DNA from: Burkholderia territorii
GTDB taxonomy: Bacteria; Pseudomonadota; Gammaproteobacteria; Burkholderiales; Burkholderiaceae
NCBI RefSeq assembly: GCF_902833055.1
Contig: NZ_CADFEJ010000030.1
Location: forward strand, 1 to 49,121
Direction: 5' to 3'
Length of the DNA stretch: 49,121 bases
In this document: positions 34,461 to 42,934 of the stretch, in pieces
How positions within the stretch are numbered: position 1 is the first letter of the stretch
Layout: each line of letters begins with the position of its first letter
Notes under the pieces: model-generated
Told to the model about the DNA's origin: nothing
Seen by the model: only the letters and a program-made list of their open reading frames with translations
Databases searched by the model: none
Made by a program: the position numbers and the translations under genes

Positions 34461-36056
34461 TCATCGTTCGGTGAGGCCGGGCGACGTGACCGCACCCGGT
34501 CGCGGCGCGTGGGCCGCATCGTGCGGCGCCCAGCGGGCCGGCCAGACGCGCAACGCGAAGCGCGTGTAGAACTCGTCCACATAGAATCCCGCGTAGCTCC
34601 ATCGCCGCCACGTCGCGAAGCGGTGCGGGCAGCCTTGCAGCGCCGCCAGGCCGACATAGAGCAGTGCCATGCCCGCGAGCGCGACCGGGCCCGCAACGTG
34701 GAACGGCGCATCAGCGACGCCGAGCGGGAGATGGTGCGCCAGCGTCGCCACCGCCGTATAGCCTGCGATCAGCGCGGTGCCGAAGCATAGGTGCGTCCAC
34801 ACGCGGGCGGGCTCACCATTTTCGGCAACCGGAATCCATAGCAGCGGCGCCCATGCAAGCGCGAGCACGCCGCTCCACCACCACGGCCAGCTTCCAGCCG
34901 GCACCAGTGTCTGCACGAGCATGACGACGATCAGGCTCGCGGCCGGCGCGAGCACCAGGCTCGGGAGCGCTGCATTATGGCGGCCGCGCATGATCTGCAG
35001 TCGCGTGTTCTGCACCGCCGACGACGCGGAAAGAAACGTGTGCGCCTTGTAGAGCGAATGGCCGATCAGATGCAGCGCAGCCAGCTGATACAGACCGAGG
35101 CCGCACTCGAGCACCATGAAGCCCATCTGCGCAACGGTGGACCATGCCAGACGCACCTTGATGCTGATGCGCGTGAGCATGACGAAGCCGGCCAGGAACG
35201 TGGTGCCGAGGCCGAATCCGACGAGCAGCCAGCGCGCGGCCGGCGCCACTGCAAGCAGCGGTGCGAAGCGCATCAGCAGGTAGCCGGCAAGATTGACGAC
35301 GCCGGCATGCAGCAGCGCAGAGACCGGGGTCGGCGCTTCCATCACCTGAATCAACCAGCCATGGACCGGGAACAGCGCGGTGCGCAGGACGATCGCGAGC
35401 ACCAGGCAGACAGCACTGGCCTGCAACGGTGTCGACGCGCCGTGGGCCGCAATGTGTTCCCGAAGCGCGGCGAACGTGCCGCCGCCGACCTCCGCCCATG
35501 CCAGGCCAGCGGCCGAGAGCAGCAACAAATCGGCCAAGCGGTCGACGATCTGCTTCTTGTGGGCTGCCAGTCGCGCAAACGGACGGTCCCGGTAAAAGCA
35601 CAGCAGATCGCGCAGCGACACGCCGACGCCGGCCCATGCCGCGATCAGCAGCAGCCAGTGCCCGGACAGCAGAAGCACGTGCACCGACGCGAGCACGCCG
35701 GCGAATGCGGCGGCATAACGCGGCTGCCCCGGTTCGCCGTGCAGATAGCGCCCGGAGAACACGGCAATCACGGTCCCGAGCAGCTGCACCAGCGCGGCCA
35801 TCCACGCGGCGAGCGGGGTTACTTCGATCCACGCCGTCCACGCGCCGTCATGCGCGTTGGCTGCGAGCGGCGGGGCCGTCGCCAGCACGACCGGCTGGAT
35901 CAGCGCAACCAGCAACGCGATCGCCGCGAGCCGATGGAACGGTTTCCACACGGCGCGGCTGTCATCGGGGCGAGACCCGAGCAGCGCGGCGGCTGTCGAC
36001 ATCAGCGCCGCGGGCGCCAATGCGCAGACGAATAAAACGACGTGGGTGACGGGCAT
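34461..36056 (-). CDS. dabB: DabB, NuoL/MrpA-like membrane subunit of the inorganic carbon transporter
   Basis: About 531 residues, almost entirely hydrophobic, with the proton-translocating antiporter core of NADH dehydrogenase subunit 5. Motifs include the HGWLIQVMEAPTPVSALLHA segment (lysine and histidine environment of NuoL) and RISIKVRLAWSTVAQMGFMV. Coupling proton flow to CO2 hydration by DabA is the established idea for this pair. The start is uncertain: ATG at 36056 is preferred, but ATG 36065 and TTG 36077 are in frame and no clear ribosome site separates them. It is the first gene of dabB-dabA. Confidence 0.9.
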   Translation of the reverse strand: MPVTHVVLFVCALAPAALMSTAAALLGSRPDDSRAVWKPFHRLAAIALLVALIQPVVLATAPPLAANAHDGAWTAWIEVTPLAAWMAALVQLLGTVIAVFSGRYLHGEPGQPRYAAAFAGVLASVHVLLLSGHWLLLIAAWAGVGVSLRDLLCFYRDRPFARLAAHKKQIVDRLADLLLLSAAGLAWAEVGGGTFAALREHIAAHGASTPLQASAVCLVLAIVLRTALFPVHGWLIQVMEAPTPVSALLHAGVVNLAGYLLMRFAPLLAVAPAARWLLVGFGLGTTFLAGFVMLTRISIKVRLAWSTVAQMGFMVLECGLGLYQLAALHLIGHSLYKAHTFLSASSAVQNTRLQIMRGRHNAALPSLVLAPAASLIVVMLVQTLVPAGSWPWWWSGVLALAWAPLLWIPVAENGEPARVWTHLCFGTALIAGYTAVATLAHHLPLGVADAPFHVAGPVALAGMALLYVGLAALQGCPHRFATWRRWSYAGFYVDEFYTRFALRVWPARWAPHDAAHAPRPGAVTSPGLTER

Positions 36057-36105
36057 GGCAAACATCTCGCGAAACAATGCGCGGAATGATGTTCGATGCC
36101 GATTA

Positions 36106-36129
36106 TTCTGTAAAATATATTCTTTAGAA
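36106..36129. promoter_or_regulatory. AT-rich imperfect dyad between dabB and the LysR gene, LysR-site candidate
   Basis: TTCT at 36106 and AGAA at 36126 bracket a partly symmetrical AT-rich core with TATATT, in a 97-base divergent gap. This is where a LysR regulator would bind to control both itself and dabBA. The core also likely holds the promoter elements of both genes. Confidence 0.5.
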
Positions 36130-36153
36130 CGAAAGCATAGATAAAAGAGAACG

Positions 36154-37077
36154 ATGCAGATCGAACATCTGAACTTTCATCACCTCTTCTACTTCTGGCG
36201 AGTGGCCCGAACCGGCCATCTGACGCAGGCGGCAGGCGAGCTTCATATCTCTCAGTCGGCTCTTTCCGCGCAGATCAGGCAGCTGGAGGACCGGCTGGGC
36301 GAGGCGCTGTTCGAGCGCGAAAAGCGGCGGTTGATCCTGACGGACACGGGCCGCATGGTCTTCACGTATGCGGAAAACATTTTCGGCCTGGGGCAGGAAA
36401 TGCTCGGCAGGCTGCAGGGACGCTCGGAAGGCATGCTGCGATTGCGCGTCGGCAGCGTCGCAACGGTCTCGCGCAACTATCAGGAAAACTGGATCCGTCC
36501 GCTTCTGAGCGATCCCGGCGTGACGCTCACGCTTGAGACGGGCATGCTCGACGGCCTCATCGAGCGACTGCTGCAGCATCAGCTGGACATCGTGCTGGCG
36601 AACGAGCCGCTGCCTTCCGACCCCGACCGACCGCTCCATTGCAGCTTTCTTGGCAGTCAGGCCATCTCGCTGGTGGGGCCTGCGAGCGTCTGGCGCGGCC
36701 GCAGCTTGCGCGTGCCGGACGACCTGGGCGGCGTCGACGTTGCATTGCCGGGAGCGCGGCACGCGCTGCGGGCCCGCTTCGATGCGTTGTGCGCGTCGGC
36801 AGGTGTGAAGCCGCGGGTCAGGGCCGAGGTCGACGACATGGCGATGCTGCGACTTATCGCGCGGGACAGTGGGTGGCTGACAGTGCTGCCGGAAGTGGTT
36901 GTGCAAGACGAGTTGCGGCAGGGTGTGCTCGTCAGCGTAGGACAAACGCCGGAACTTCAGGAGCACTTCTACGCGATTACCACGCCGCATCGGCATCGGA
37001 TCGAACGCCTCGAGCAATTGCTGGCCGGTGTAACGCTCTCGAAGATGGAGGCGTCCGGCAGGAGTCCTGCGTCGTGA
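36154..37077 (+). CDS. LysR family regulator (NhaR-like), divergent from dabBA
   Basis: A 307-residue LysR regulator. The N-terminus LNFHHLFYFWRVARTGHLTQ is typical of the NhaR subgroup, followed by AAGELHISQSALSAQIRQLE and the substrate-binding domain. NhaR in E. coli responds to sodium. Here the neighbour is dabBA, so it more likely responds to a CO2- or bicarbonate-linked signal, or to ion conditions. Confidence 0.9.
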   Translation: MQIEHLNFHHLFYFWRVARTGHLTQAAGELHISQSALSAQIRQLEDRLGEALFEREKRRLILTDTGRMVFTYAENIFGLGQEMLGRLQGRSEGMLRLRVGSVATVSRNYQENWIRPLLSDPGVTLTLETGMLDGLIERLLQHQLDIVLANEPLPSDPDRPLHCSFLGSQAISLVGPASVWRGRSLRVPDDLGGVDVALPGARHALRARFDALCASAGVKPRVRAEVDDMAMLRLIARDSGWLTVLPEVVVQDELRQGVLVSVGQTPELQEHFYAITTPHRHRIERLEQLLAGVTLSKMEASGRSPAS

Positions 37078-37135
37078 TCGAGCGTCAATGACGGTCCTCG
37101 CATCTCGCCCATTCAAACGAGATATCTAAGCACAC

Positions 37136-37945
37136 CTACACAGCGCTCGACCCGCTCAGAAAGCGCAATACCGCCCAGTTGAACGCGCCGGCACGGTCGA
37201 GATTTGCATGATGTCCGCCTTCGGGAAGTGTTTCGAAGCGGGCGCCCGGAATCATGGCCGCGAGCCGTTGCCCTTCGGTTGCCGGAAAAATGCTGCCATC
37301 TTCGCTTTGCAACACGAGCGTTTCGCTGCGTATGAGATTCAGTCGTCTCCTGACGTCGTAGTTCGCGATCCCGATGCAAAGGCGGGCGAGCTGCGCGGAA
37401 TCGGTCGTTGCCGCACGAGCATGGCCGATTTGATACGCGATTTCACCGTCTTCCGATTGAGCGAATTCGGCGCTCACCATCTGGGGCCACATTTCCTCGA
37501 ACCACCGGGTTGCGTCATCGTCGCGCGCGAAACCGCATTTCCACAACTCGAAGCGGCGGACGAAATCGTCGTCGACGAGGTTCGAGAAGCCGTTGCAGAC
37601 GACCAGCTTGCCGACGCGGGCGGGTGCATCGAGAGCGATCGTCAAGGCGATCGCGCTACCGAGCGAGATGCCGACGAGGGCGGCACTTTCGAGGCCAAGA
37701 TGATCCAGGAGAAACTGCACGCCGCCGGCAAGTTCCCTCACGTCAAGCGTGCGCTGCGGATACGACGACGCACCGTGCCCCGGCAGATCCGGAACGATCA
37801 CGCGATAACCCGCTTGACGGAGAAACGGCATTTGCCGTGCCCATGCGAGACCGCAGCTACCCAGATCGTGAATCAATATGATCGGTTGGCCGCTGCCGAC
37901 GTCCGCATAATAAAGATCGTGATCACTGAATGATAGTTTTGCCAT
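37136..37945 (-). CDS. Alpha/beta hydrolase (3-oxoadipate enol-lactonase-like)
   Basis: About 269 residues with an alpha/beta hydrolase fold. The oxyanion-hole region is IILIHDLGSCGLAW, the nucleophile elbow is GISLGS (serine), an acid residue lies in LQSEDGSIFPA, and the terminal histidine in LPEGGHHANLD. It resembles PcaD-like enol-lactone hydrolases, but the family is broad and the substrate is unknown. I chose the ATG at 37945, preceded by TGGAGCAGG. It is divergent from a MarR gene with a shared operator, a usual arrangement for a hydrolase induced by its own substrate. Confidence 0.87.
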   Translation of the reverse strand: MAKLSFSDHDLYYADVGSGQPIILIHDLGSCGLAWARQMPFLRQAGYRVIVPDLPGHGASSYPQRTLDVRELAGGVQFLLDHLGLESAALVGISLGSAIALTIALDAPARVGKLVVCNGFSNLVDDDFVRRFELWKCGFARDDDATRWFEEMWPQMVSAEFAQSEDGEIAYQIGHARAATTDSAQLARLCIGIANYDVRRRLNLIRSETLVLQSEDGSIFPATEGQRLAAMIPGARFETLPEGGHHANLDRAGAFNWAVLRFLSGSSAV

Positions 37946-37984
37946 CTGCCTGCTCCACTGCTGCCCCGACGTGTGCTTCCGAAC

Positions 37985-38002
37985 TATCTTAATATTGAGA
38001 TA
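37985..38002. promoter_or_regulatory. Near-perfect 18-bp palindrome, probable MarR operator
   Basis: TATCTTAATATTGAGATA at 37985-38002 is symmetrical at 16 of 18 positions and lies between the divergent hydrolase and MarR genes. A second dyad TTGGCTGC/GCAACCAA follows at 38005-38027. MarR dimers typically bind palindromes of this size, and these sites overlap both likely promoters. Confidence 0.7.
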
Positions 38003-38052
38003 TATTGGCTGCAAGTTGAGCAACCAAGCCCCCATCGAATGCGAGGATATTC

Positions 38053-38604
38053 ATGATGGTTCCTGGCCCGGAAGATCACGTTGACCTCGTCGTCGCGCAG
38101 TGGCGCGACGAGCGACCTGAACTCGATGTGGCATCGATGGAGGTGTTCGGACGTTTGGCGCGACTGGCAAAGCATTGCGAGCGGGCGCGGACCGAAGCGT
38201 TGGCGCCGTTTGGTTTCAAGGAGGGCGAATTCGACGTTCTGGCCACGCTTCGCCGGGCGGGCGCACCGTACGAACTGTCGCCCACGCAGCTATACCGATC
38301 CCTGATGCTTTCGTCGGGCGCGATCACCAACCGTCTGATGCGGCTCGAGCAGGCCGGCCTCGTCGAGCGAATTCCAAATCCGCAAGACGGAAGGGGAATG
38401 GCCGTGCGATTGACTCGCGAGGGGCTCGCGCTGATCGACAGGGCGGTGAATGTACACGTCGACACGCTGAATCTGTTGCTCGGCGGGCTGAATCGGGACG
38501 ACCGCACGACACTTGCGTCGCTCCTGAAGCGTGCGCTTCTCGCGCTACCGGGCGAAGCGCTCGTGCCTGACGGCGCAGGGAGGGAGCGCGGGGAGCGGGT
38601 GTGA
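38053..38604 (+). CDS. MarR family transcriptional regulator
   Basis: A 183-residue MarR protein. The winged helix region reads LSPTQLYRSLMLSSGAITNR, followed by LMRLEQAGLVERIPNPQDGR, the conserved wing with D/GR, and LTREGLALID. GAGGAT lies just before the start ATGATG. It is divergent from the alpha/beta hydrolase and probably represses both genes through the palindrome at 37985. Confidence 0.93.
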   Translation: MMVPGPEDHVDLVVAQWRDERPELDVASMEVFGRLARLAKHCERARTEALAPFGFKEGEFDVLATLRRAGAPYELSPTQLYRSLMLSSGAITNRLMRLEQAGLVERIPNPQDGRGMAVRLTREGLALIDRAVNVHVDTLNLLLGGLNRDDRTTLASLLKRALLALPGEALVPDGAGRERGERV

Positions 38605-38681
38605 CATACCGAAGGTCGATGAGTTTAAGATAAAGACCGAAAAAATGATGCCGGCGACAACAATAACGATAAGGAAATATC

Positions 38682-39638
38682 GTGCTTAACAGTAATGTAT
38701 TGCGCCAACTCGATCTTCAGGACGTGATGGTATTTCTGTGTCTGTACGAACATAAAAGTGCGCGCCGCACCGCCGAAGTCCTGAGCATCAGCCAGCCGAC
38801 AGTCAGCTATTGCCTGAAACGCTTGCGCAATTGCTTTCACGACGTGCTCTTCGACGTCGATCGCGGCAGCCTCGTCGCGACGGCCAAGGCCGAGGCTATC
38901 GAGCCGTATTTGCGAAACGTGATCGACGCGGTGAACCACTGCGCCGACATGGATGACGACCAGGTGGCCGCCACGTCGCGCCGCGTGATGCGCGTATGCG
39001 CGCCGGAGTACTTCGAGCTGCTGCTGTTGCCGGGAGTGCTCGAGTCGTTCATGAAGCGCGGCCGTGAAACCTCGCTGATCGTCGATCGCCTCGGCCGCGA
39101 GCTGCCGGTAGAACGGCTGCTTGCCGGAGAACTCGATTTCGCGATCGGCTTCGGGCCCGGCTACCATCGGCTGCATCCCGACCTGCAATGGGAGTCGGTG
39201 CTCTCCGACACCTTCGTGTGTCTGACCGCGTCGCGCAAGCTCGCACAGTCGACGCGCGTCTCGCTCGACGAATTCTGCGACATGGAGCACGTGTTCCCGA
39301 CGCCGTGGGTATCCGAGCGCAACATGATCGACGGCTGGCTCGAAAAGCTCGGCCGCTCGCGCAGTATCGTCGCGCGCGCCAACACGTATCAGGCCTGCCT
39401 GAACATCGTCGCGCGGCTGCCGGTCGCGCTGACGCTGCCGCGGCGCCTGATCCAGCATCTGTCGATTCCGGCGAACGTACAGATCTGCGAAGTGCCGCTC
39501 GGCTTCCCGACCTTCACGCTGGACGTGATCTGGTCGACGCCGATGGAAAAGAATCCCGACATCCGCACCATGCGCAGCCTCTTCAAGGATCTCGCGAGCG
39601 CCAACGCGTTCGAGCCGGCGGAATTGCCGCGCGCGTAG
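38682..39638 (+). CDS. LysR family regulator of the oxygenase-ligase operon
   Basis: A 318-residue LysR regulator of the NodD/LinR-like subgroup. The DNA-binding region shows LDLQDVMVFLCLYEHKSARR and SISQPTVSYCLKRLR. The effector domain includes LAGELDFAIGFGPGYH. The start is a GTG at 38682, with AAGGAAAT five bases upstream. It is followed by its own terminator (39650-39680) and then the five-gene operon, in the same direction. It is the probable activator through the dyad at 39787. Confidence 0.9.
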   Translation: MLNSNVLRQLDLQDVMVFLCLYEHKSARRTAEVLSISQPTVSYCLKRLRNCFHDVLFDVDRGSLVATAKAEAIEPYLRNVIDAVNHCADMDDDQVAATSRRVMRVCAPEYFELLLLPGVLESFMKRGRETSLIVDRLGRELPVERLLAGELDFAIGFGPGYHRLHPDLQWESVLSDTFVCLTASRKLAQSTRVSLDEFCDMEHVFPTPWVSERNMIDGWLEKLGRSRSIVARANTYQACLNIVARLPVALTLPRRLIQHLSIPANVQICEVPLGFPTFTLDVIWSTPMEKNPDIRTMRSLFKDLASANAFEPAELPRA

Positions 39639-39649
39639 CCGCGATCGAG

Positions 39650-39680
39650 CCGCACCGTCCGGCGATCGGTGCGGTTTATT
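39650..39680 (+). terminator. Rho-independent terminator after the LysR gene
   Basis: CCGCACCG and CGGTGCGG form an 8-bp stem around TCCGGCGAT, followed by TTTATT. It lies 12 bases after the stop codon. Confidence 0.75.
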
Positions 39681-39786
39681 GCCAGTGCGGAACCAAAGCC
39701 GGGCTTCCTTTCAGTCGCCTGAACAAATTCACATCCACCATTTAATTTTTAAAACGGTGCGCCCTGCCGTGTCGGTAGATTAGTCA

Positions 39787-39814
39787 GTGTTCGACGAGGC
39801 CGTGATTCGAACAC
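39787..39814. promoter_or_regulatory. Perfect GTGTTCGA/TCGAACAC dyad upstream of the oxygenase gene
   Basis: Eight-base perfect arms separated by 12 bases, ending 26 bases before the oxygenase start. The spacing and position are compatible with a LysR or other dimeric regulator site that controls the operon. No other regulator is nearby. Confidence 0.6.
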
Positions 39815-39840
39815 AAAACTAACCATACTGAGAGGCAACC

Positions 39841-40770
39841 ATGATGGATGTTGTTGATGTAGTCGCTGCGAGGGTTCAACACAAACCGTTACCGCGTTTC
39901 GGCTTCGAGTTGATCGAAAGCCTCGAGGCCGGTCAAAAGGCGATCGACCTGGTCGATACCGATCAGTTGTACCAGCAACTCGCCCATTCGGGTGTCGTGA
40001 TCTTTCGCAATTTCGCCGATACGCTCGACGATTTCAACCGCTTCGTCAGCCAGCATTCGGCGCGCGTCACGTTCGATCCGGCGCGCAAGACCTCGACGGA
40101 AAACACCGCCGAAATCGATGCCGGCGAGCTCGAAATGGGCCTGCACCGTGAAAACGGCAACCTGCCGTTCACGCCTGACCTGCAATGGTTCTACTGCCTC
40201 GAGCCGGCTCGCGTCGGCTCCGAAACGACGATCTGCGACGGGCAGCGCGTGCTGCAGGAACTGACGCCGGCCGTGCGCCGTCTGTTCGAGCAACGCCAGA
40301 TCAAGTATTCGCGCCGCATTCCCTGGCCGAACGTGCAACGCTTCCTGAGCGTCGAACTCCAGCTGCCGTTGCACGAAGTGAACGACTCGCATCTCGAGGT
40401 CGTCAACCAGCGCGTTCGCGGCCAGCACTATCGCCGGCTCGACGAGTTTCTCGTGTCGTCCGAACGTGTGACCGATGCGATCACCGTCAGCTGCTTCTCC
40501 GGCCGTCGCGCGTTCTGCAACTCGCTGCTCGGGCCGAGCGTGAACTACGAGCCGCCGCTGATCACGTGGGCCGACGGTAGCGACATCGATTTCGAGGTGT
40601 GGGACGAGATCAAGGACGTGACCGCCCGCTATACGTACGACCTGTTCTGGAACAAGGGCGACATCGTCGTGATCGACAACAGTCGCGTGATGCACGGCCG
40701 CCGCCGCCTCGCGGACACGGGACGCCGCATCTTCGGTGCGCAAAGCTATCGCAAGGGAGCCATCGCATGA
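39841..40770 (+). CDS. TauD/TfdA-like Fe(II)/2-oxoglutarate oxygenase, HxE type
   Basis: A 309-residue oxygenase. The iron-binding facial triad is H102-x-E104 in MGLHREN and H285 in RVMHGRR, with the 2-oxoglutarate arginine probably in the nearby TGRRIFGAQ. The motif is HxE rather than HxD, as in clavaminate synthase and amino-acid hydroxylases such as AsnO and VioC, so a free or tethered amino acid-like substrate is possible. GAGAGG lies before ATGATG. It is the first gene of the operon and overlaps the AMP ligase by ATGA, so the two are probably coupled in synthesis. TauD-family enzymes also form isonitriles next to AMP ligases in some natural-product clusters. Confidence 0.9.
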   Translation: MMDVVDVVAARVQHKPLPRFGFELIESLEAGQKAIDLVDTDQLYQQLAHSGVVIFRNFADTLDDFNRFVSQHSARVTFDPARKTSTENTAEIDAGELEMGLHRENGNLPFTPDLQWFYCLEPARVGSETTICDGQRVLQELTPAVRRLFEQRQIKYSRRIPWPNVQRFLSVELQLPLHEVNDSHLEVVNQRVRGQHYRRLDEFLVSSERVTDAITVSCFSGRRAFCNSLLGPSVNYEPPLITWADGSDIDFEVWDEIKDVTARYTYDLFWNKGDIVVIDNSRVMHGRRRLADTGRRIFGAQSYRKGAIA

Positions 40771-42236
40771 TCAGCGCACTTGTCGAACGTCATTTCGCCG
40801 AAGCGCCGAACCGCATCGTCGTGCGGGAGATGGACGGCCGTGAATACTCGCTCGACCAACTGCGCGCCGACGTCGCGCGGATCGGCGGCAAGCTGGAGGA
40901 GGTGTACGGCGATTGCAGCGGTCTCGTGTTCGGTATTGCCGCACGCTCCAGCTACACGTGGGTGGCGACGATGCTCGCGATCTTGCGCGTGAAGGCGGTG
41001 CTGCTGCCGGTGCCGATCGAGTTTTCCGACGAGCAGATCGGCAGCCTGCTGCACAAGGCCACCGCGATCTTCGCGCAGGATGCGCAAACGGCCGCACGTA
41101 TCGGTTCGATCCTGCCGGGCATCTCGTGCATCAACGCCGCGAGCGACGAATGGCCCGCAGCGGGCGGGCCCACCGGGGAGCGGATCGAGCCGGGCATCTG
41201 CGGGATCATCCATACGTCCGGTACGACGTCGAAGCCGAAGGGCGTGAAGATCCGCGACGAGGCGGTCGGGCTGCTCGTGACGAACGTGCTGAAGCGCGTG
41301 CCGGCCGGCCCGCTCGATTACCTGTCGATCGTGCCGATGAGCCTGCTGATCGAACAGGTCCTCGGCGTGTTCCTGCCGGTGCTGTCGGGCGGCTCGCTGA
41401 CGCTGATGCCCGCGCACTACGCGGAGTACGGCGCACGCAGCGGCAATGCGCGCGAATACCTGGACCTGATCGCCCGCGTCGATCCGAACTTCCTGTACTT
41501 GCCGCCGAAGCTGCTCGAGGAGGCCGATACCCTGCTGGGGTCGATCGGTACGACGCAACTGTTCGGCCGCCGCAATCCGCATATCATCACGGGCGGCGCG
41601 AAGATTCCGGCCACCGTGCTCGAATCGTTGGACAAGCGCGGCGTGCAGGTGTACGAAGCGTACGGTCTCAGCGAGAACAGCTCGATCATCTCGCTGAACT
41701 ATCCGGGGCAGCGCCGCATCGGTTCCGCCGGGACGTTCCTCGACGGGATCGAGCCGGTGATCGTCGACGGCGAGCTGCGCGTGCGCACACCGACGCTCTG
41801 CGCGGGCTACTACAACTCGGACGATACGTCGTGCGAGCTCACCGACGGCTACCTGCATACCGGCGACCTCGCCGAGATCGTCGATGGCTTCCTGTACATC
41901 ACCGGCCGCAAGAAGCACGTGATCATCCTGTCGACGGCGCGCAACATCTCGCCGGAGTGGGTGGAGACGGTTTACAAGGAAAGCGCGCTGATCGACGACA
42001 TCGTGGTGTTCGGCGAAGGGCGCGAAGAGCCGGCGGCGATCGTGCTGTCCACGCACGACGAAGCGGCGGTGCGCGACGAGATGGCGCGGCTCGAACCGCG
42101 GCTCGCGGATTTCGCGCGGGTGCGGCGCGTCCGGGTCGTGACCGACATCGAGCGCTTCCGTACGGATTACTACACGGTCACCGGGCGGCCGCGCCGCCAG
42201 CTGATCGAGCGTGACCACGCGGCGTCGCTTTACTGA
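40767..42236 (+). CDS. Acyl-AMP ligase, long-chain acyl-CoA synthetase-like
   Basis: A 489-residue ANL-superfamily enzyme. It has the P-loop-like IIHTSGTTSKPKGVK at about residue 150, the substrate loop YEAYGLSENSSI near 300, YLHTGDLAEIVDGFLYITGR and KKHVIILSTARNISPEWVE. The last motif is that of eukaryote-like long-chain ligases. The C-terminal A10 motif reads TVTGRPRRQLI where a catalytic lysine is normal, so the adenylation lysine may be missing. It is shorter than typical acyl-CoA synthetases at the N-terminus. The start overlaps the oxygenase stop by ATGA, with AAGGGAG upstream. It probably activates a fatty or amino acid as acyl-AMP for transfer; no carrier protein is in the operon. Confidence 0.9.
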   Translation: MISALVERHFAEAPNRIVVREMDGREYSLDQLRADVARIGGKLEEVYGDCSGLVFGIAARSSYTWVATMLAILRVKAVLLPVPIEFSDEQIGSLLHKATAIFAQDAQTAARIGSILPGISCINAASDEWPAAGGPTGERIEPGICGIIHTSGTTSKPKGVKIRDEAVGLLVTNVLKRVPAGPLDYLSIVPMSLLIEQVLGVFLPVLSGGSLTLMPAHYAEYGARSGNAREYLDLIARVDPNFLYLPPKLLEEADTLLGSIGTTQLFGRRNPHIITGGAKIPATVLESLDKRGVQVYEAYGLSENSSIISLNYPGQRRIGSAGTFLDGIEPVIVDGELRVRTPTLCAGYYNSDDTSCELTDGYLHTGDLAEIVDGFLYITGRKKHVIILSTARNISPEWVETVYKESALIDDIVVFGEGREEPAAIVLSTHDEAAVRDEMARLEPRLADFARVRRVRVVTDIERFRTDYYTVTGRPRRQLIERDHAASLY

Positions 42237-42250
42237 CCGGGGAGCCGAAC

Positions 42251-42877
42251 GTGCAGATCGTACGGACCTTTCACCCGGGCCAGGACGCCTATCGCGAGAT
42301 TCAGCTCGCGGTCTCGCAGCACTACTATCAGGCGCACGGCGCGCGTCCGGAGCCTCGCCCGGACCAGTTCTGGTGTCTGACCGACCGCAACAGAACCTTG
42401 CCCGGATACGCGTGCCTGGGGCTCAGCTGGGGCGACAGCGCGCGGCTGTTCTCGGAGCATTACCTCGACGAATCGCTGACGAGCCTGTATGGGCTGTCGC
42501 GTGCGGAGCTGATCGAGCTCGGGCAGTTCTCGTCGTTCGGCCAGAAGGGCGCCGGGCGCTACCTGATGGCGAGCGTGTTCCGCACACTGGCGCAGCACCA
42601 CTATCGGTACGTGCTGATGACCGCGACGGAGCGGGTGCGCTACATCGTGCAGTCGTTGCAAATCGCCTATGACGATCTGGGCCGCGCGTGCGTGAGCCGG
42701 GTGCGTGACCGGCATGTCGACTGGGGCACGTACTACGACAACTCGCCGCGCGTCATCATGGTGAGGATCGACGACATGGCTAGACGCAACGATTTGCCGA
42801 TGTGGAGCCCGCTCGCCGATCCGCCCTCGGCCCGCATGCCGCCGAGGCAGGTCGAATGCACCGCCAACGGTCATTGA
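42251..42877 (+). CDS. Thermostable-hemolysin-family protein (GNAT-like fold), putative acyltransferase
   Basis: A 208-residue protein matching the thermostable hemolysin family (PF12261) known from Vibrio. Motifs are SLYGLSRAELIELGQFSSFG (residues about 80-98), YVLMTATERVRYIVQSL near 120, and WGTYYDNSPRVIMVRID near the C-terminus. The layout is that of a GNAT acetyltransferase or an acyl-homoserine-lactone synthase, not a toxin. The start is a GTG at 42251, with GGAG upstream. The gene follows the AMP ligase by 14 bases. I infer that it may transfer the activated acyl group to a small acceptor. The catalytic mechanism cannot be read from sequence alone. Confidence 0.85.
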   Translation: MQIVRTFHPGQDAYREIQLAVSQHYYQAHGARPEPRPDQFWCLTDRNRTLPGYACLGLSWGDSARLFSEHYLDESLTSLYGLSRAELIELGQFSSFGQKGAGRYLMASVFRTLAQHHYRYVLMTATERVRYIVQSLQIAYDDLGRACVSRVRDRHVDWGTYYDNSPRVIMVRIDDMARRNDLPMWSPLADPPSARMPPRQVECTANGH

Positions 42878-42881
42878 TCCC

Positions 42882-42912
42882 GACAGGCCGCACGCACTCG
42901 CGTCGGCCTGTC
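42882..42912 (+). other. Perfect intercistronic inverted repeat before the MFS gene
   Basis: GACAGGCCG and CGGCCTGTC form a 9-bp stem around a 13-base loop, starting just after the hemolysin-family stop codon. No T run follows. It may tune expression of the exporter part of the operon. Confidence 0.5.
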
Positions 42913-42934
42913 CCGTCATTTCAGGAACGTCCCC

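Noticed and set aside
42251..42877. A pore-forming hemolysin
   Set aside because: There is no export signal, and the motif layout and operon context fit a GNAT-like enzyme.
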